In this document: positions 13,636 to 13,672 of the stretch, piece after piece | Numbering within the stretch: position 1 is the first letter of the stretch | Layout of the letters: each line of letters opens with the position of its first letter | Source: Clostridia bacterium | GTDB lineage: Bacteria > Bacillota > Clostridia > Oscillospirales > CAG-272 | NCBI GenBank assembly: GCA_900769475.1 | Contig: CAAGGQ010000025.1 | Location: 1 to 13,672, forward strand | Direction: 5' to 3' | Length of the DNA: 13,672 nt | The notes under the pieces: model-generated | What the model was told of the DNA's origin: nothing | The model's input: the letters and a program-made list of their open reading frames with translations, nothing else | The model's database searches: none | Position numbers and translations under genes: made by a program

Positions 13636-13672
13636 CTCGTGAAGTGGCTTGCGCCACATGGTCGCAGGGTTA

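Overview
The window looks like chromosome of a Gram-positive, probably gut-dwelling member of the Clostridia (Bacillota). Supporting signs are strong AGGAGG-type ribosome sites, consensus TTGACA-N17-TATAAT promoters, a spore-former-type DUF11 protein, CCA-encoded tRNAs, an XRE regulator fused to a zinc ribbon, and many cytoplasmic plant-glycan glycosidases. No species can be named from sequence alone.

Layout. (1) 1-2098, minus strand: a partial putative TIM-barrel glycoside hydrolase, open at the left edge, and upstream of it an AraC-family regulator. (2) 2239-6408, plus strand, divergent from araC: a three-gene operon encoding a parallel beta-helix protein, a GH13 alpha-glucosidase and a MATE transporter, closed by a strong terminator at 6425. 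Two near-identical palindromes (TTTGGCAA-N4-TTGCCAAA), one in front of the partial hydrolase and one between araC and the operon, suggest that both sides belong to one regulon. (3) 6484-7095, minus strand: an XRE regulator with two membrane segments and a C-terminal zinc ribbon. (4) 7405-10903, plus strand: a GH78 alpha-L-rhamnosidase and a short GH127-like (DUF1680) enzyme in one operon behind a near-consensus promoter, ended by a terminator at 10938. (5) 10999-11853, minus strand: a DUF11 repeat protein without signal peptide, with a sporulation-type (SigK/SigE-like) promoter. (6) 11854-12285: a non-coding stretch with a terminator-like hairpin and a dense cluster of small GAA- and GNRA-loop hairpins separated by ATGATGT/ACATCAT linkers. 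(7) 12286-13227, minus strand: a xylose-isomerase-like sugar isomerase/epimerase. (8) 13397-13596, plus strand: tRNA-Leu(UAA) and initiator tRNA-fMet behind a perfect promoter, followed by a terminator. The tRNA-fMet has one extra base in its T stem.

Working together. Five carbohydrate-related proteins (the partial hydrolase, beta-helix protein, GH13, GH78 and GH127-like) and one sugar isomerase sit in three transcription units. None shows a signal peptide, so they probably act inside the cell on small imported glycosides or oligosaccharides containing glucose, rhamnose and possibly arabinose. No sugar importer is in the window; the only transporter is a MATE exporter. I see no complete novel system. 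The most unusual points are the paired operators, the hairpin cluster, the DUF11 gene with its spore-type promoter, the stripped-down GH127-like enzyme and the bulged initiator tRNA.
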